In this document: positions 43,493-54,300 of the stretch, piece after piece
Numbering within the stretch: position 1 is the first letter of the stretch
Layout of the letters: each line of letters begins with the position of its first letter
Assembly: GCA_027922465.2 (NCBI GenBank)
Contig: BQMF02000590.1
Location: 62,001 to 126,000 of the forward strand
Reading direction: 5' to 3'
From: Turritopsis dohrnii
Taxonomy: Eukaryota; Cnidaria; Hydrozoa; Anthoathecata; Oceaniidae
DNA: 64,000 nucleotides
Position numbers and translations under genes: made by a program
Notes under the pieces: generated by a model
Told to the model about the DNA's origin: nothing
Databases searched by the model: none
What the model saw: only the letters and a program-made list of their open reading frames with translations

Positions 43493-46400
43493 ATGAGTAA
43501 ATTCATAGAATATGAATGTGCTGGACAGGAAGGTGGTAATAATGATATTGACAATGATGATTTGGTGGAACTTATGGAACTGGAAAAGGATGAAATCCGA
43601 AACCATGCTGACTTTATAAATGACGAATCGGAAGAATCTAATTATTCAAGCAGTGATGACGACAATCACAATAATGATATTGATGGTGATGATGATGGTG
43701 ATAATGTCGCTGACGATGAAAATAAAGAAAATCATAATTTCATTGCCAAATTTGATCATGAAAATAATGAGGAGCTGTTTGCGGAACAACAACAACAAAA
43801 TGAAGAAGTCGTAAGTATAATAAATAATAACAATTGCGAAATGGTAAGTGATATTGATTATACTTATGATGATACTAATATCGATACATTAACATATAAA
43901 AGTTCACTTTTAAGATGTAAAAAGGTTATTGCAAATGCTGTTAAAAAACAGATGAGATGGATGAGAGATATAAGAGAGTTGTTGATGATTTGTATTAAAA
44001 AGAAAGTTTTGAAAAACAACGAACAAATAATTAATCATGAAACAATAATTAACAAGGAAGATAATGATACTGTAAATAAAGTGTATAATCTTTTGTATAA
44101 TGTACATGATTTGGGTGAACCAAATGTAGATTTAAGTTTGTCCTATCTATTAAAGGTTCTTCATGATTTAAATTACCTTTTAAATGAAGAGTGCAATGTT
44201 CTGTACAGCGTAAATGTTTACGAACTGTCATTGAAATTAAAACGTGTACAAAATAACTTTCAATTCGTTCAACAAATTGATTCAGCGATAATAACAACAA
44301 CTACAAATAGAAATGGGAAGGAATTATTTTCGTTTCTTACACCGTTTTACGCAGACAATAGATTAAGTAGAAAAATAAATATTATTATGAAAATAGTTAA
44401 TCAGATACCCACTTTTTCGTATGTTGAATGTTTAGATGATTTCTTTAAGATATTGGAAAAAGATAAATATTTAGCAAAAGTTAGTGTTTGCAATGTTTGT
44501 CGTGGCATTTTAAATTGTAAACGAGGGAGTAAAAAGAATGAAAACCACATGAAAGCTTGTAAAACAAAATGGATGAGGAAAACCGTTTCACAATATGACT
44601 TGTATTCGAGAAAGTGCACAAACAAAGTATTGTGTTATGAAACTGATTTGTATAGATTGAAAAGTACCTATTTCGTTTTTTTTTATGATTTTGAAACGAC
44701 AACATCATTAGATTTAAATTTACAAAACAATAATGATAATAGTAAAAAGGAAAAGAAAACTAAAGTCAAATATTTTGAAAACATGACACCTATGCGTGTC
44801 ATGTCATATTGTGTGGGTGTTATGTTTCACCCACAATTAAATATTAAACCAATAGTATGGTATAAGTCATGTATTTATAATAAAAAAAAACTTGGTAATG
44901 TAGATTTTCTGCCTGATTTTATATATAGATATATAACAGATAGGTGTTTTAAAAATATGGCACGAATTTTAAATACATATACCAACGGTAATGCGTCTTT
45001 GGCTACTGTCATGAGCAGTGAAATTGCCTTGATTGGAATAGCAATTAAGCGGTATTTAAAAATAGAAGTTGTCATTGTCAATAAGGAATTAACAATGCAG
45101 GAAAAGAAAGAATATCGTAATCAAAATATTATAACAAAATGTTGCATTTGTGATTTTCCAATTACCAATTGTAATAGTAATAATGACATTTGTCATAATT
45201 ATGAATTCGTTTGTTTTAAGATGAGATATTTCATGTTTTGTAGAATTGAGGAATTTGCTAGATTAATAGATCAATATGAAGATAGAACGTTTGACAGTGC
45301 ATTCAATGAAATAGTTTACCTATTGACTAAACGCTATTGTTCGTTAATGAACTTTGTTTTATTTATTCAAAATCAAAGGAAGCGTAATGATGAAACAACT
45401 TGTTATTGTCAATCCGAGTATGTACAATCGATACTGTGTGTAATAGGTTTAACAAATGTAGAGGACATTTTTGATGTTTTAGGTTATTTAGAAGTGGATA
45501 GGTTTTATGTAGGATGGGAAGAAGATTTGATTTTGAAGGTTAGCAATTCAGATTTGTGGTTATCAACATGTTCAGTGATGGGGTTTTTCCAGAATGATTT
45601 CATTAGGAAAACATTGGAAAATGCGTGTGACTACAATATTGTAATACATCACGATCACGTGACTCGTGTCATCCATGGTTATGCACATGATGTATGTAAT
45701 AAGCGATTACAAGATAAAAGTGATTATAACGACGATGTATTAAATTGTATTGTTCCAGTATATGCACATAATTCAGCTAGATTTGATGTAAAGTTTATTG
45801 TAAAGTATTTAGATGTACAAATGTTTAATACTTCTGAAATTAAGTTCTTAGGTGGTAGTATGTATAATGTAACAGACGTAGTTGTAGGTGATTTTCATTT
45901 TAAAGACACTTTAAAGTTTTTTGCAACATCATTAGCTAACTTCTCTAAGAATAAAGATGATACACACGTGCAGCAAATAGTAGAAGTATTTGAAACTTTT
46001 TTCTTTAATGATACTGTTTTTAACAAACCCTATAGTGAACTGTCAGATGAACAAGAAAAGAGGTTATTCTCAATTATTCTAGATAAAGGATGTATGCCTT
46101 ACGATTATTTCGTTAATGGTAATGAATTGTGTAAACCATTTCTTCCGTGTAAGGAACTGTTTACTAATAAATTAAAATTTGAATCTGTAAGTAGTGAAAC
46201 ATACGAAAATATTCAATATTTGTGGGATGCATTAGGTATGGGAATATTAGACGATATGAATCGTAGTTATAATGCAGGTGATGTTATCTTGTTAATGGTA
46301 GTTGCATTTGATTATTTTAATAAATTACAACTATTGTTTAAATACAATCCCCATTTATTTACATCAATGACCACTTTCTCCAAATCAGCAAGCTTGTTTA

Positions 46401-48821
46401 GATCTAAAGCATTATTGAAACGATTGCCAGATACAGGAAAAATAAATATGTTTGAAAGCGCAACATTTGGTGGTTTTTCACAAACTTCTTTACGATTAGC
46501 ATTTGATACCAGATATTTGATTAATTATTTGTATACTTGTGGTATATTAAATAAACAACATATTGACAAAGGAATATTGCGTTATGATTATTCGGATGTG
46601 AGTTGTCGTGTTTACTCTTATATACTTATGCTTGATGAAAATAACCAATACGGTAATGCTATGAAATATCCAATGCCAATAGGTAATTTTGTTGATGTAG
46701 AATTGACTTTAGATGAATACAAACAATTGTTGGATACCTACGATGTTAATAGTGATAAATATGGGTATTTGTCGTATGTGTCTCTGAAAGCCCCACCTGT
46801 TGGTCACATAGGTGACATTTACAATCAATTTTTTGTGCCATGTTTTGAACGAAGCGTTGTATGTGGTAATAAGGTGTCTCTTTTGCAACAAGTTCACGGT
46901 AAAGGAAAATCAACAACTAAAAAAACTCATATGAGAAGTGGTGATATAAATTACATTCCAATGTTTATACATACTATACAATATTTGGTACATGAAATGG
47001 GATACAAATTAACTAATGTATTTCATACTCTGTCGTATTATCAGTTGCCTTTTTTGCGAGATTATGTTGTAGGAAATCAAGTACTTCGACAGAACTCGAA
47101 AAATGCCGACGAATCGCAATTGTATAAAGACATGAATAACAAATGTTATGGCTCGTGGATGATACGTGCAGATAAACCGAAACTTAGTGCGTTGATAAAT
47201 CGAGAAAAAGAAAGTCTACAATTTGACGACAGCAATCGTACTAATAATAATGTCAATAATTATGTCAATCCTTTTGACAGGTTAATAAATAATATATAGT
47301 TTTTATTTATATTGTTGATTAATTATCATATGAATATATATGATACATTATTAATTTTATAGTGTTGAAGATGCATTACGTAAATTGCAAGATGAAAGAC
47401 TTCGAGAGAAACATATGGTGTTGGAGGATGTTAATTTAACAGAAGATACGCGGCTTGGTATGTTGGAAATGGTAAATGAAAAGTATGATAAGCAAGCATA
47501 CATAATGGAGAAACGGATAAATGACAAAAGGAAGAATAAAAAACGAATATCAAAGCTACCAGACGCAAGCGAAACGTTAGCACGCGCAATTATGAAACCC
47601 ACCTTTAACGGTTACAATGAAATTGACCATCGTAGATATGGTGGAAGCATACAAGGTATAATTTCAGAAAAGAAAGAATTTCCTGATGGTGGTACACGAT
47701 TTGTTGGTGGGGTTATACTATCACATGCCAAGATTTCAATTGCTAGAATGATGCATAAGCTGGTGAAATTCTGTTATTTACCGTCTCCAAGGTATACATT
47801 ATAATTTTTTTTTAATAATAATAATAATAATAATAGGAATTAAGTATAGTTATATTTTTTTAGATTAAAATTGGAAATGCAAAAGTTGAATATCGTCAAG
47901 ATATTTCCATATTTGATTCTGACGGATACCGATTCATGTAGTTATCAGTTTCACTTACTTGTTGATGATAGTACAAAAAGTAACCATCAACCTATTAGTG
48001 AACAAAGTATGTATGAATGGCTTATTCACCAAATATGTTTAGAATTTCCAGACACAATCGATACGTCATCACCTTTCTTTGATCGATTTGGTATTCGTGA
48101 TGAAAGTTTGCGTAAACGTATTGGTTATTACGCATTCGAACATGCTTTTAATTTTAACGATAAAGTTAATAAAGAAAAGTATGCCTACACGGATCTTGCA
48201 ATTGCAACCCAACCAAAGGAATACTATTTGCAGTTATCCGATGAGTCGTTCGTGTTTAAGAATAAGGGAAATAAAACACGACGTGATGATTCTGCAACCG
48301 GTGGTAATGAAGTACGTGTATTGGATAAAAAAGGATATTTGTCGCGTGTTTATGGATTCGATGAATATCGAAAGGGAGGATACAATGATGACATCGTGAC
48401 CGTACAAACCAATCGATTACAATTGATTAAAAACGACATGAAAAAGGTGACGTACATGAAGAAAATCTTTTGTAATATGGGGGAAAAGAACTTTTTATTT
48501 TCAAATAATGGTATAACGACGTTACCACATGGACATAGATTATTGCATAAAGTTTATGAATTTTGTTCCGATACAAAGTATCAACAATATATTGCGTTGA
48601 AATTTAACAAACGAAATAAGAAGAAAGTGCTTGCTGAAATTGGTGGTGTACAAAAAGCAAATGATTTCGTCACTCGATATGAAATGGAGCTTTTGAAACT
48701 TGAAAATGACATTATAAATAATGATGATCGATTATCATTTATTAATAAGATTTTGTATTCTTCTATCAGCGGCAATTTTTCGCTGTATACAATTGATATT
48801 TTAAAATATTGTGATTTATAA
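43493..48821 (+). CDS. polB: Protein-primed family B DNA polymerase in three exons
   Basis: Exon 1 is 43493-47280, exon 2 47363-47791 and exon 3 47864-48821. Introns of 82 and 72 bp have GT-AG borders and keep the frame (about 1724 residues). The N terminus is acidic/Asn-rich. A zinc knuckle (CNVCRGILNC...H...C) precedes ExoI with D399 and E401 (FYDFETT). A second Cys/His block and a degenerate endonuclease VII-like block (HHDHVTRVIHGYAHDVCN) follow. ExoII is N760...D765 (HNSARFD). Motif A is D1048 (LDENNQYG). Motif B is K1212...N1216...Y1219-G1220, and motif C is D1427-T-D1429. All catalytic residues are present. The layout matches Polinton polymerases, but the protein is far longer and very divergent. 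It should replicate a linear genome from a protein primer. Confidence 0.9.
47281..47362 (+). other. Spliceosomal intron 1 of polB
   Basis: GACAG|GTTAAT ... TTTTATAG|TGTTG, 82 bp, AT-rich with in-frame stops, lying just after polymerase motif B. Removing it keeps the frame (phase 2). Confidence 0.75.
47792..47863 (+). other. Spliceosomal intron 2 of polB
   Basis: CCAAG|GTATAC ... TTTTTTTAG|ATTAA, 72 bp, including a (TAA)n run. Phase 2 again. It separates the region after motif B from motif C. Confidence 0.75.
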
Positions 48822-48828
48822 GGAAAAC

Positions 48829-49050
48829 ATGCAGAAATGTCCTAATGTATTAGGTAATTATATTGTAGATTATATATTTTTGTTAATTATTATGTTATTG
48901 TTGTCGATTTTGGTTGTTGTTGTTTGTCTTCAGTATATAACAGTTATTATCCTTTTATATTTAGTTAATCTCATAAAGGAATATTTAACAAAATGGGTGT
49001 TGCGCATAGTTCAATACTTAAAGGCGACAAAGAATTGTTCACATGCTTGA
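48829..49050 (+). CDS. Possible small membrane protein
   Basis: 73 residues from ATG 48829, 5 bases after the polymerase stop. Two hydrophobic stretches (IFLLIIMLLLSILVVVV and ITVIILLYLVNLI) suggest a two-pass membrane peptide. Its end overlaps the next gene by 58 nt. AT-rich DNA easily gives such hydrophobic frames, so this is tentative. Confidence 0.35.
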   Translation: MQKCPNVLGNYIVDYIFLLIIMLLLSILVVVVCLQYITVIILLYLVNLIKEYLTKWVLRIVQYLKATKNCSHA

Positions 49051-49640
49051 TTAAATATGCACAAAGAAGATTACAATCTACAACATGTAAGTGTACAGTA
49101 TGTGAAAGAATAGCAAATGACGGTGAATTGAATGATGATTTAATGCATGTAATTAATGAAATTGAAAAACATGAATTATTGTGTGACGACGATAATCCAG
49201 CTGAAAGAGTAAATTATACCATATCAATTGAAAAGGTAGAGGAAGAAGATGAAGACGAAGAAGAAGCTGTTGATGAATATAATGTTGTAGATGAATATCG
49301 TGATTATGCAACTGATGATGTTGATGATAGTTATGGAGATAATGATAGTGTTTCCATTGATGAAGGATGTGTGACACAGGAAGAAGAAACTGTCGATGAT
49401 GATAATGAAGAAGAAGAAGATGTTAATGCAACACATCAAATTCATTTACCAAGTGGGTACACAATGGATGCACGTGATTTTGACTTTCTTGTAAATGAAA
49501 TGATTATTAGGACAAGACTATCAACAATTTTGAGTGATATTTGTATTGATTTTGGTGAATTTATAAATTTACGTCGTGCTGCATTACCTCTGGTAAATAC
49601 TAATAATAATAATAATGATGATGATGATGTAGATAGATAA
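48993..49640 (+). CDS. Acidic protein with N-myristoylation signal
   Basis: 215 residues. It starts MGVAHSSILKG, a good N-myristoylation consensus (Gly2, Ser6), as in many virion and membrane-anchored viral proteins. A CKCTVC pair (residues about 32-37) could bind metal. The middle is extremely acidic (Glu/Asp runs), followed by a short conserved-looking segment (SGYTMDARDFDFLVNEM). Possible membrane-targeted matrix-like factor; inference. Confidence 0.55.
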   Translation: MGVAHSSILKGDKELFTCLIKYAQRRLQSTTCKCTVCERIANDGELNDDLMHVINEIEKHELLCDDDNPAERVNYTISIEKVEEEDEDEEEAVDEYNVVDEYRDYATDDVDDSYGDNDSVSIDEGCVTQEEETVDDDNEEEEDVNATHQIHLPSGYTMDARDFDFLVNEMIIRTRLSTILSDICIDFGEFINLRRAALPLVNTNNNNNDDDDVDR

Positions 49641-49693
49641 TTTTAAATTATTGTAATATATTATTTCTTTTTTAATATGTAGGTAGAAAAAAA

Positions 49694-50059
49694 ATGAATA
49701 GTACAATAGCTATTTACGCTAAAGGTAAACCAACTGCCTTTCAAGTATTTTGTACAACATTACGTAGTTGTTGTACCAACCTATATGAACATCAACTTTA
49801 TGGTTTGAAATGCGTAAATGATTATTGGCAGAATGATGAAAGAGAAGTACGTAATTATTATAAACAATTACGATATGATATGATAAAAGGAGGTAAATCA
49901 TTAGATGATGTATTTGCTGAATTTGAATTCGTCTCTGGGGGTGTAATAAGTGAAAAGCTACTTGAAGATATTAGTAAAGAAGTTTATAATGATTATCAAC
50001 AAAATAATACCTTTACAAAACAAAAAGGCGAATGTTGTTGTAAACAATTGTTTTTTTAA
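49694..50059 (+). CDS. Small paralogue family protein, copy 4
   Basis: 121 residues. NDYWQNDEREVRNYYKQLRYD (about residues 44-64) matches the motif of the 42,805 protein closely (YYKQLR versus FYKQLR). This indicates duplication within the element. It ends with CCCKQLFF, a Cys cluster that could be lipidated. T-rich tandem units (TTTTTTTCAATTGTTTG) follow at about 50,094-50,155. Confidence 0.55.
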   Translation: MNSTIAIYAKGKPTAFQVFCTTLRSCCTNLYEHQLYGLKCVNDYWQNDEREVRNYYKQLRYDMIKGGKSLDDVFAEFEFVSGGVISEKLLEDISKEVYNDYQQNNTFTKQKGECCCKQLFF

Positions 50060-50218
50060 AGAATATATATATATTTTTTTGTTTACATGTTACTTTTTTT
50101 TTCAATTGTTTGTTTTTTTTCAATTGTTTGTTTTTTTTCAATTGTTTGTTTTTTTTTAATGTGCAGGTGTTTTTTTTTAACATTATAAAGCTTTTTTTGT
50201 TAAAACTGGTATGTGATA
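50060..50218. repeat. T-rich tandem repeat between genes
   Basis: Three to four units of about 20 bp (CAATTGTTTG plus poly-T) at about 50,094-50,155; no coding potential. Confidence 0.6.
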
Positions 50219-51215
50219 ATGTTTTATTTCATTGTAACTATTACACAATCGTATATTATTTATAGACTTGTAAAAGAAAAAATCAAAAGTGATTTTGAAA
50301 GAAATCATTTGCATAAAAAAATAATAAGGATGGAAAAAATTATGAATGAGATTGAAATTGGAAAAAAAAAACAACAAGAAGAAGTAGTTGATGATACAGA
50401 AAAACAAAAACAACAAGACAAAGAAGAAACAAACGACAACGAAGATGTTATTATTGTTGAATCACCACCAATTCAAAGAATAAGATTTTTTAAAGCAAGA
50501 GATGGTTCTAGTATTATTGAGAAGAAAATTTTTAAAGCAGGAGGAGGTATACGTTATTTTCATTTACTGTTGATGTTTCTTCTTTATATACATTATTATT
50601 CATCATTAACAATGATCAATGTTGTTGTGTAAATGTAATTGTTTATTATAATATTTCAGAATTTGTGTGGGTTAAGTGTTGTTTGTGTATTGTCTGATGA
50701 TGCTGCTGGTGTGTGTTGTGGATGAAGTGTCATCGGACATGTAGATTGTGTAAGAGTAGTATGCAGATGCTGCTTTAATTTTTTAATTACAGCATAACGT
50801 TGCAGCATTTGTTAATGGCAACAGCCATTATTTTGATTGTTGTGTGTTGACTGTGTGCACATTGTTTATTGTCAGTGATGAATAATAATGTATATATTTA
50901 TATCAACACTGATGAAAATAACGTATGTATTATTAATATTTTATAGTTGCATGTGATGATTATGATGATGATGATGATGATGAAGATGATGATGTTGATG
51001 GTAGTATAGTAACGAAACACAACAGCAGTAATCGTAAACGCCAACGACGACGACGTTCGTTGTTGCCATACAACATAAAATTGTTTATCAGAGTATTATG
51101 TGATGTTGACGAAAACAGTGATGACGATTGTGGTGTTCTTAGAAAAGAAAAATGTGAAAATGATGAATCAAAAACAACAACAAAAACAACAACAATAGAT
51201 AAAGTCGAATGTTGA
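50219..51215 (+). CDS. Spliced membrane/charged protein (two exons)
   Basis: Exon 1 is 50219-50546 (MFYFIVTITQSYIIYRLV..., an N-terminal membrane anchor followed by a Lys/Glu coiled region). Exon 2 is 50947-51215. The donor GGAG|GTATAC and acceptor ATTTTATAG|TTGC are both phase 1. Exon 2 adds an Asp run, then RKRQRRRRSLLPYN, then a Cys/Asp tail, about 198 residues in total. The 400-bp intron has no ORF. The unspliced frame would instead end at 50632. Function unknown; the polybasic cluster could bind DNA or act as a processing site. Confidence 0.45.
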
Positions 51216-51356
51216 TGATGATATTATTATATGATATTCTGTAATAAATATATTATATGTTAACTATTACATTATTTTGTTATTATTTTATTGTAACTGT
51301 AACAACAATATATTATGTGATGATGCTGGGGTGATAATGTGAAAAAGAAAATTGTT

Positions 51357-52655
51357 ATGTCAACGACAATAGAAACTACTTCTTACTTTAGTCCTTTAAT
51401 AACAGGAAACGTTGGTGTGATAGGTAGAGATGGAACAGGTAAAACCAGTGTTATTCAAAGATGGGGTGAACAAAATATGCTTATTGGAAATATTGTATTT
51501 TGGTTAACACCTATTGATTTGTCCGACAAACGAAAAAGTGAGATAAACAACAGCTTTAAAAGACAATGTAATTTTATAAAGGTAAAGGATGTAGAGAGAT
51601 TAGAGGTTGTTTTACGTGAACTACTTGCTTTTGCACATCATCATGACAAAAACAACAAAAGTAGTAAAAGTGAAAATAATAATGATAATAATGAAGAGAA
51701 AGCTTCTTCCTTTTTAAATAATGGTGGTATGATGAGCGGTAAAGGTGAAGCACGAATAGCAAAATATATATTAGTTTTAGATGACATGACAGGAATATTA
51801 GACAAGAGTAATCAATTTGTTCAATTCTTAACCGTTTGTCGAAAGTCTGGCTTTACTACCATATATGTCATGCATAATTTACGAAATAGTGAAAGGACTG
51901 AAAATATATTATCTAATTCACACATTATGGTGTTATTTCGTACTGGAACTGTATCCAATCTGTTATCTAAATTAATTTCTGAATGGTGCGTACGTGGTTC
52001 AAATAAATACGTAAGCAAACGAAACGTTTGGCTTTATAAATTATACGTAAACACTTTAGAAAAAGAATATGCTGATAAAAAGGACGTTGAAATATTCCCT
52101 GAGTCTGGTAAATATTTACCACATTTACTATTAGACAATAGGCAGGGGATAAATGTTTTATCAAAATTTCGAATTGATACAACCAATAAAAAAACACAAT
52201 GGTGTTATGTTCCAAAACAAACAGGTGATAGTGAATACGACAGACTTGAGGCAATTTGGGATTTAAAATCAAATGCATTTCGAATTGCACGTTTATTTGG
52301 TGGAAGAGCATCTAGAGGTAACACATACGAACAAGAAATATCGAAATCAGCAGACATATTAGAAAATTACGATAACGAAATAATTGATGATGACACAAGT
52401 GCAAGTAGATCAACAAAACAACAACGTTATGATGGATCTGGACGATCTGTTGAGGGAATCAATGATTCAAGTGGCGGAAGAGAGTGCACCACCAGTACTC
52501 ATATTAGACGAAATGTTGGAAGAAAAACAGCAAGGTGTGAGCGACGAACACCATACTACTGTTTCATCAACAGAAACAAACAACAACGTAGACAAAGAAG
52601 GAAAATTAAAAAAGCAGGCACAAGCGGGTGGAGTGAAAGCGACGATGGCGAATAA
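51357..52655 (+). CDS. FtsK/HerA-type genome-packaging ATPase
   Basis: 432 residues from ATG 51357; the upstream GTG start is not needed. Walker A is VGVIGRDGTGKTS (about residues 18-30). Walker B is YILVLDDMTG (nt 51,765-51,794) with the DD pair, and a VMHN sensor-like motif follows. This is the order found in packaging ATPases of Polintons, adintoviruses and adeno/NCLDV relatives, which drive DNA into the capsid. A Lys/Ser/Asn insert lies between Walker A and B. After about residue 345 the sequence is Arg-rich and overlaps the next gene out of frame for 272 nt. Confidence 0.85.
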   Translation: MSTTIETTSYFSPLITGNVGVIGRDGTGKTSVIQRWGEQNMLIGNIVFWLTPIDLSDKRKSEINNSFKRQCNFIKVKDVERLEVVLRELLAFAHHHDKNNKSSKSENNNDNNEEKASSFLNNGGMMSGKGEARIAKYILVLDDMTGILDKSNQFVQFLTVCRKSGFTTIYVMHNLRNSERTENILSNSHIMVLFRTGTVSNLLSKLISEWCVRGSNKYVSKRNVWLYKLYVNTLEKEYADKKDVEIFPESGKYLPHLLLDNRQGINVLSKFRIDTTNKKTQWCYVPKQTGDSEYDRLEAIWDLKSNAFRIARLFGGRASRGNTYEQEISKSADILENYDNEIIDDDTSASRSTKQQRYDGSGRSVEGINDSSGGRECTTSTHIRRNVGRKTARCERRTPYYCFINRNKQQRRQRRKIKKAGTSGWSESDDGE

Positions 52656-53397
52656 TAATAATAGTAATAATGAAGGAAAATGTTCGGCAAATGGAAGTGT
52701 TACTGCACGTAATTCATTAACAAATCCATTAATGAAAAGAATGGAGTTGGACTTGCATTGGGCAGACGTTATATATTTTATTATTCGTAATTTCTTTTGT
52801 TTTAACATGGAAGGAAGGAATTTACGAGAAGAAACTAAAGTGTTAGTGTCATTATTGTGGAACAATTACTTGCCTAGGTCATTGAACAATGCTGTTCATT
52901 CAAACGATGCATGCTTGCGTACACTATTTCAAGAACCAAGTTCTAAGACGGCGCGTAAATTCGTAGAGTCAATATTGCAGAACAAACAAATTATGGAGGA
53001 AAGTAAACTATATGTATTTACAAATTGGTCAATGATTCGCGCTATCTGTAATTTTATATCGTATGATATGATTACGTCAAATGCTTACCAACATCAAACA
53101 GAAAATGAAATGCGTAGTAACATTTTATTCTTACTTCGCAAATATAATTATCAACAACAACAACAACAACAATCACAATCACAACAGAATAACGTTAAAA
53201 ATATACATAATGTTCAACAGCAACAAATTGTTGAACAACAAGTACAACAGAGTAACGTTTATTATAATATGATGCATGAGAAATTACGAGTTGAAATGAA
53301 TGAACGATTAACGAAGATGGAAAATTGTATGGGATCAATACAACGCATTAATCAAAGTATTGTAAATTATTTAAAAATTGGTAATAATAAGAAATAA
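52384..53397 (+). CDS. Gln-rich protein overlapping the ATPase gene
   Basis: 337 residues from ATG 52384 (ATG 52429 also possible). The N-terminal 90 residues are encoded in the same DNA as the ATPase tail in another frame. The middle is a globular helical region (HWADVIYFIIRNFFCFNMEG..., then LYVFTNWSMIRAICNFISYD). The C-terminal third has poly-Gln and a coiled coil. Unknown function; virion structural or assembly role is plausible by position. Confidence 0.6.
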   Translation: MMMTQVQVDQQNNNVMMDLDDLLRESMIQVAEESAPPVLILDEMLEEKQQGVSDEHHTTVSSTETNNNVDKEGKLKKQAQAGGVKATMANNNNSNNEGKCSANGSVTARNSLTNPLMKRMELDLHWADVIYFIIRNFFCFNMEGRNLREETKVLVSLLWNNYLPRSLNNAVHSNDACLRTLFQEPSSKTARKFVESILQNKQIMEESKLYVFTNWSMIRAICNFISYDMITSNAYQHQTENEMRSNILFLLRKYNYQQQQQQQSQSQQNNVKNIHNVQQQQIVEQQVQQSNVYYNMMHEKLRVEMNERLTKMENCMGSIQRINQSIVNYLKIGNNKK

Positions 53398-53427
53398 AAT
53401 TATTTATGATATAGAATTTGTATTAAT

Positions 53428-54300
53428 ATGTTGAATCTGCCTGATTTTACAATTGTCAACAGTGCTTTGTCACTTTCTAGTAATTCTTTGTCACCGTATG
53501 TGACATTGAGCAGACCAGATAATGTTACGCAAATGGGATTACAACCTTTTAACATTAACAATGTGAAGGATAGATTCGATAAAGGGCAAGTTAGTGATGG
53601 TGAGGTACGAAATTATTTTAATCAACAGGATGAAGGAACAATGATTGGAAATGGACATAATAATATTGAACGCATGAAATTCCTTATGAAGGAAAGGCAA
53701 CTTGCCGATGCGTATCAACAGGATATGGATTTTATGTTCGAAACGCATACACACGCGCCAAATTTACGTGCTGGTTTAACACGTGCTGATATGATTCCTA
53801 GTTTAATGTCTGATTCGAGTATATATAATTTAGCGTTAGGTAACGGAAACTATTCGAATGTTAAAGTTGATCCGTCATTGTTTTCTAATACTAGAGGAAT
53901 TGACATAAACGGTACACTAGACAGTGAACTTAAACGGCGGAAAGGTCAATTGAAAACACAATTATATTCTAAATTGTTAAAGGATGAAAAGTTAAAAAAA
54001 ACTTTAACACCAGCAGTTTCAGATAAGGACACAGATAGTAATGTTATACTTAGTCGATTAGACGATTTAGCGAATAAACTAGTAGAATTAAACGATAAAG
54101 CTGGAACATTGGAAAGAAATATATTGTCAACTAAAAGTAGCACTAACAATTTAAATAATGATAACTTGCAACAATTCCTTTCTAATTTAAAAACCGTTTT
54201 AAATAAACAATCATACCCACATAATGTTGAAAATGACACGATGGTGATTATAATGATTCAGATGATGATAATGATGATGATGATAATGACAAAGATATAA
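53428..54300 (+). CDS. Structural-type ORF, first segment of a frame-broken gene
   Basis: 290 residues, MLNLPDFTIVNSALSLSS.... Contains NNVKDRFDKGQVSDGEVRNYFNQQDEG, which recurs in spirit in the capsid candidate (ISKGEVQQGVVEKYFPG). In both cases a turn is followed by EV..YF, which hints at a shared virion-docking peptide. The last about 20 residues are Met/Ile-rich because the Asp-coding run is being read out of frame, so the true frame probably shifts near 54,240. Confidence 0.55.
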   Translation: MLNLPDFTIVNSALSLSSNSLSPYVTLSRPDNVTQMGLQPFNINNVKDRFDKGQVSDGEVRNYFNQQDEGTMIGNGHNNIERMKFLMKERQLADAYQQDMDFMFETHTHAPNLRAGLTRADMIPSLMSDSSIYNLALGNGNYSNVKVDPSLFSNTRGIDINGTLDSELKRRKGQLKTQLYSKLLKDEKLKKTLTPAVSDKDTDSNVILSRLDDLANKLVELNDKAGTLERNILSTKSSTNNLNNDNLQQFLSNLKTVLNKQSYPHNVENDTMVIIMIQMMIMMMMIMTKI

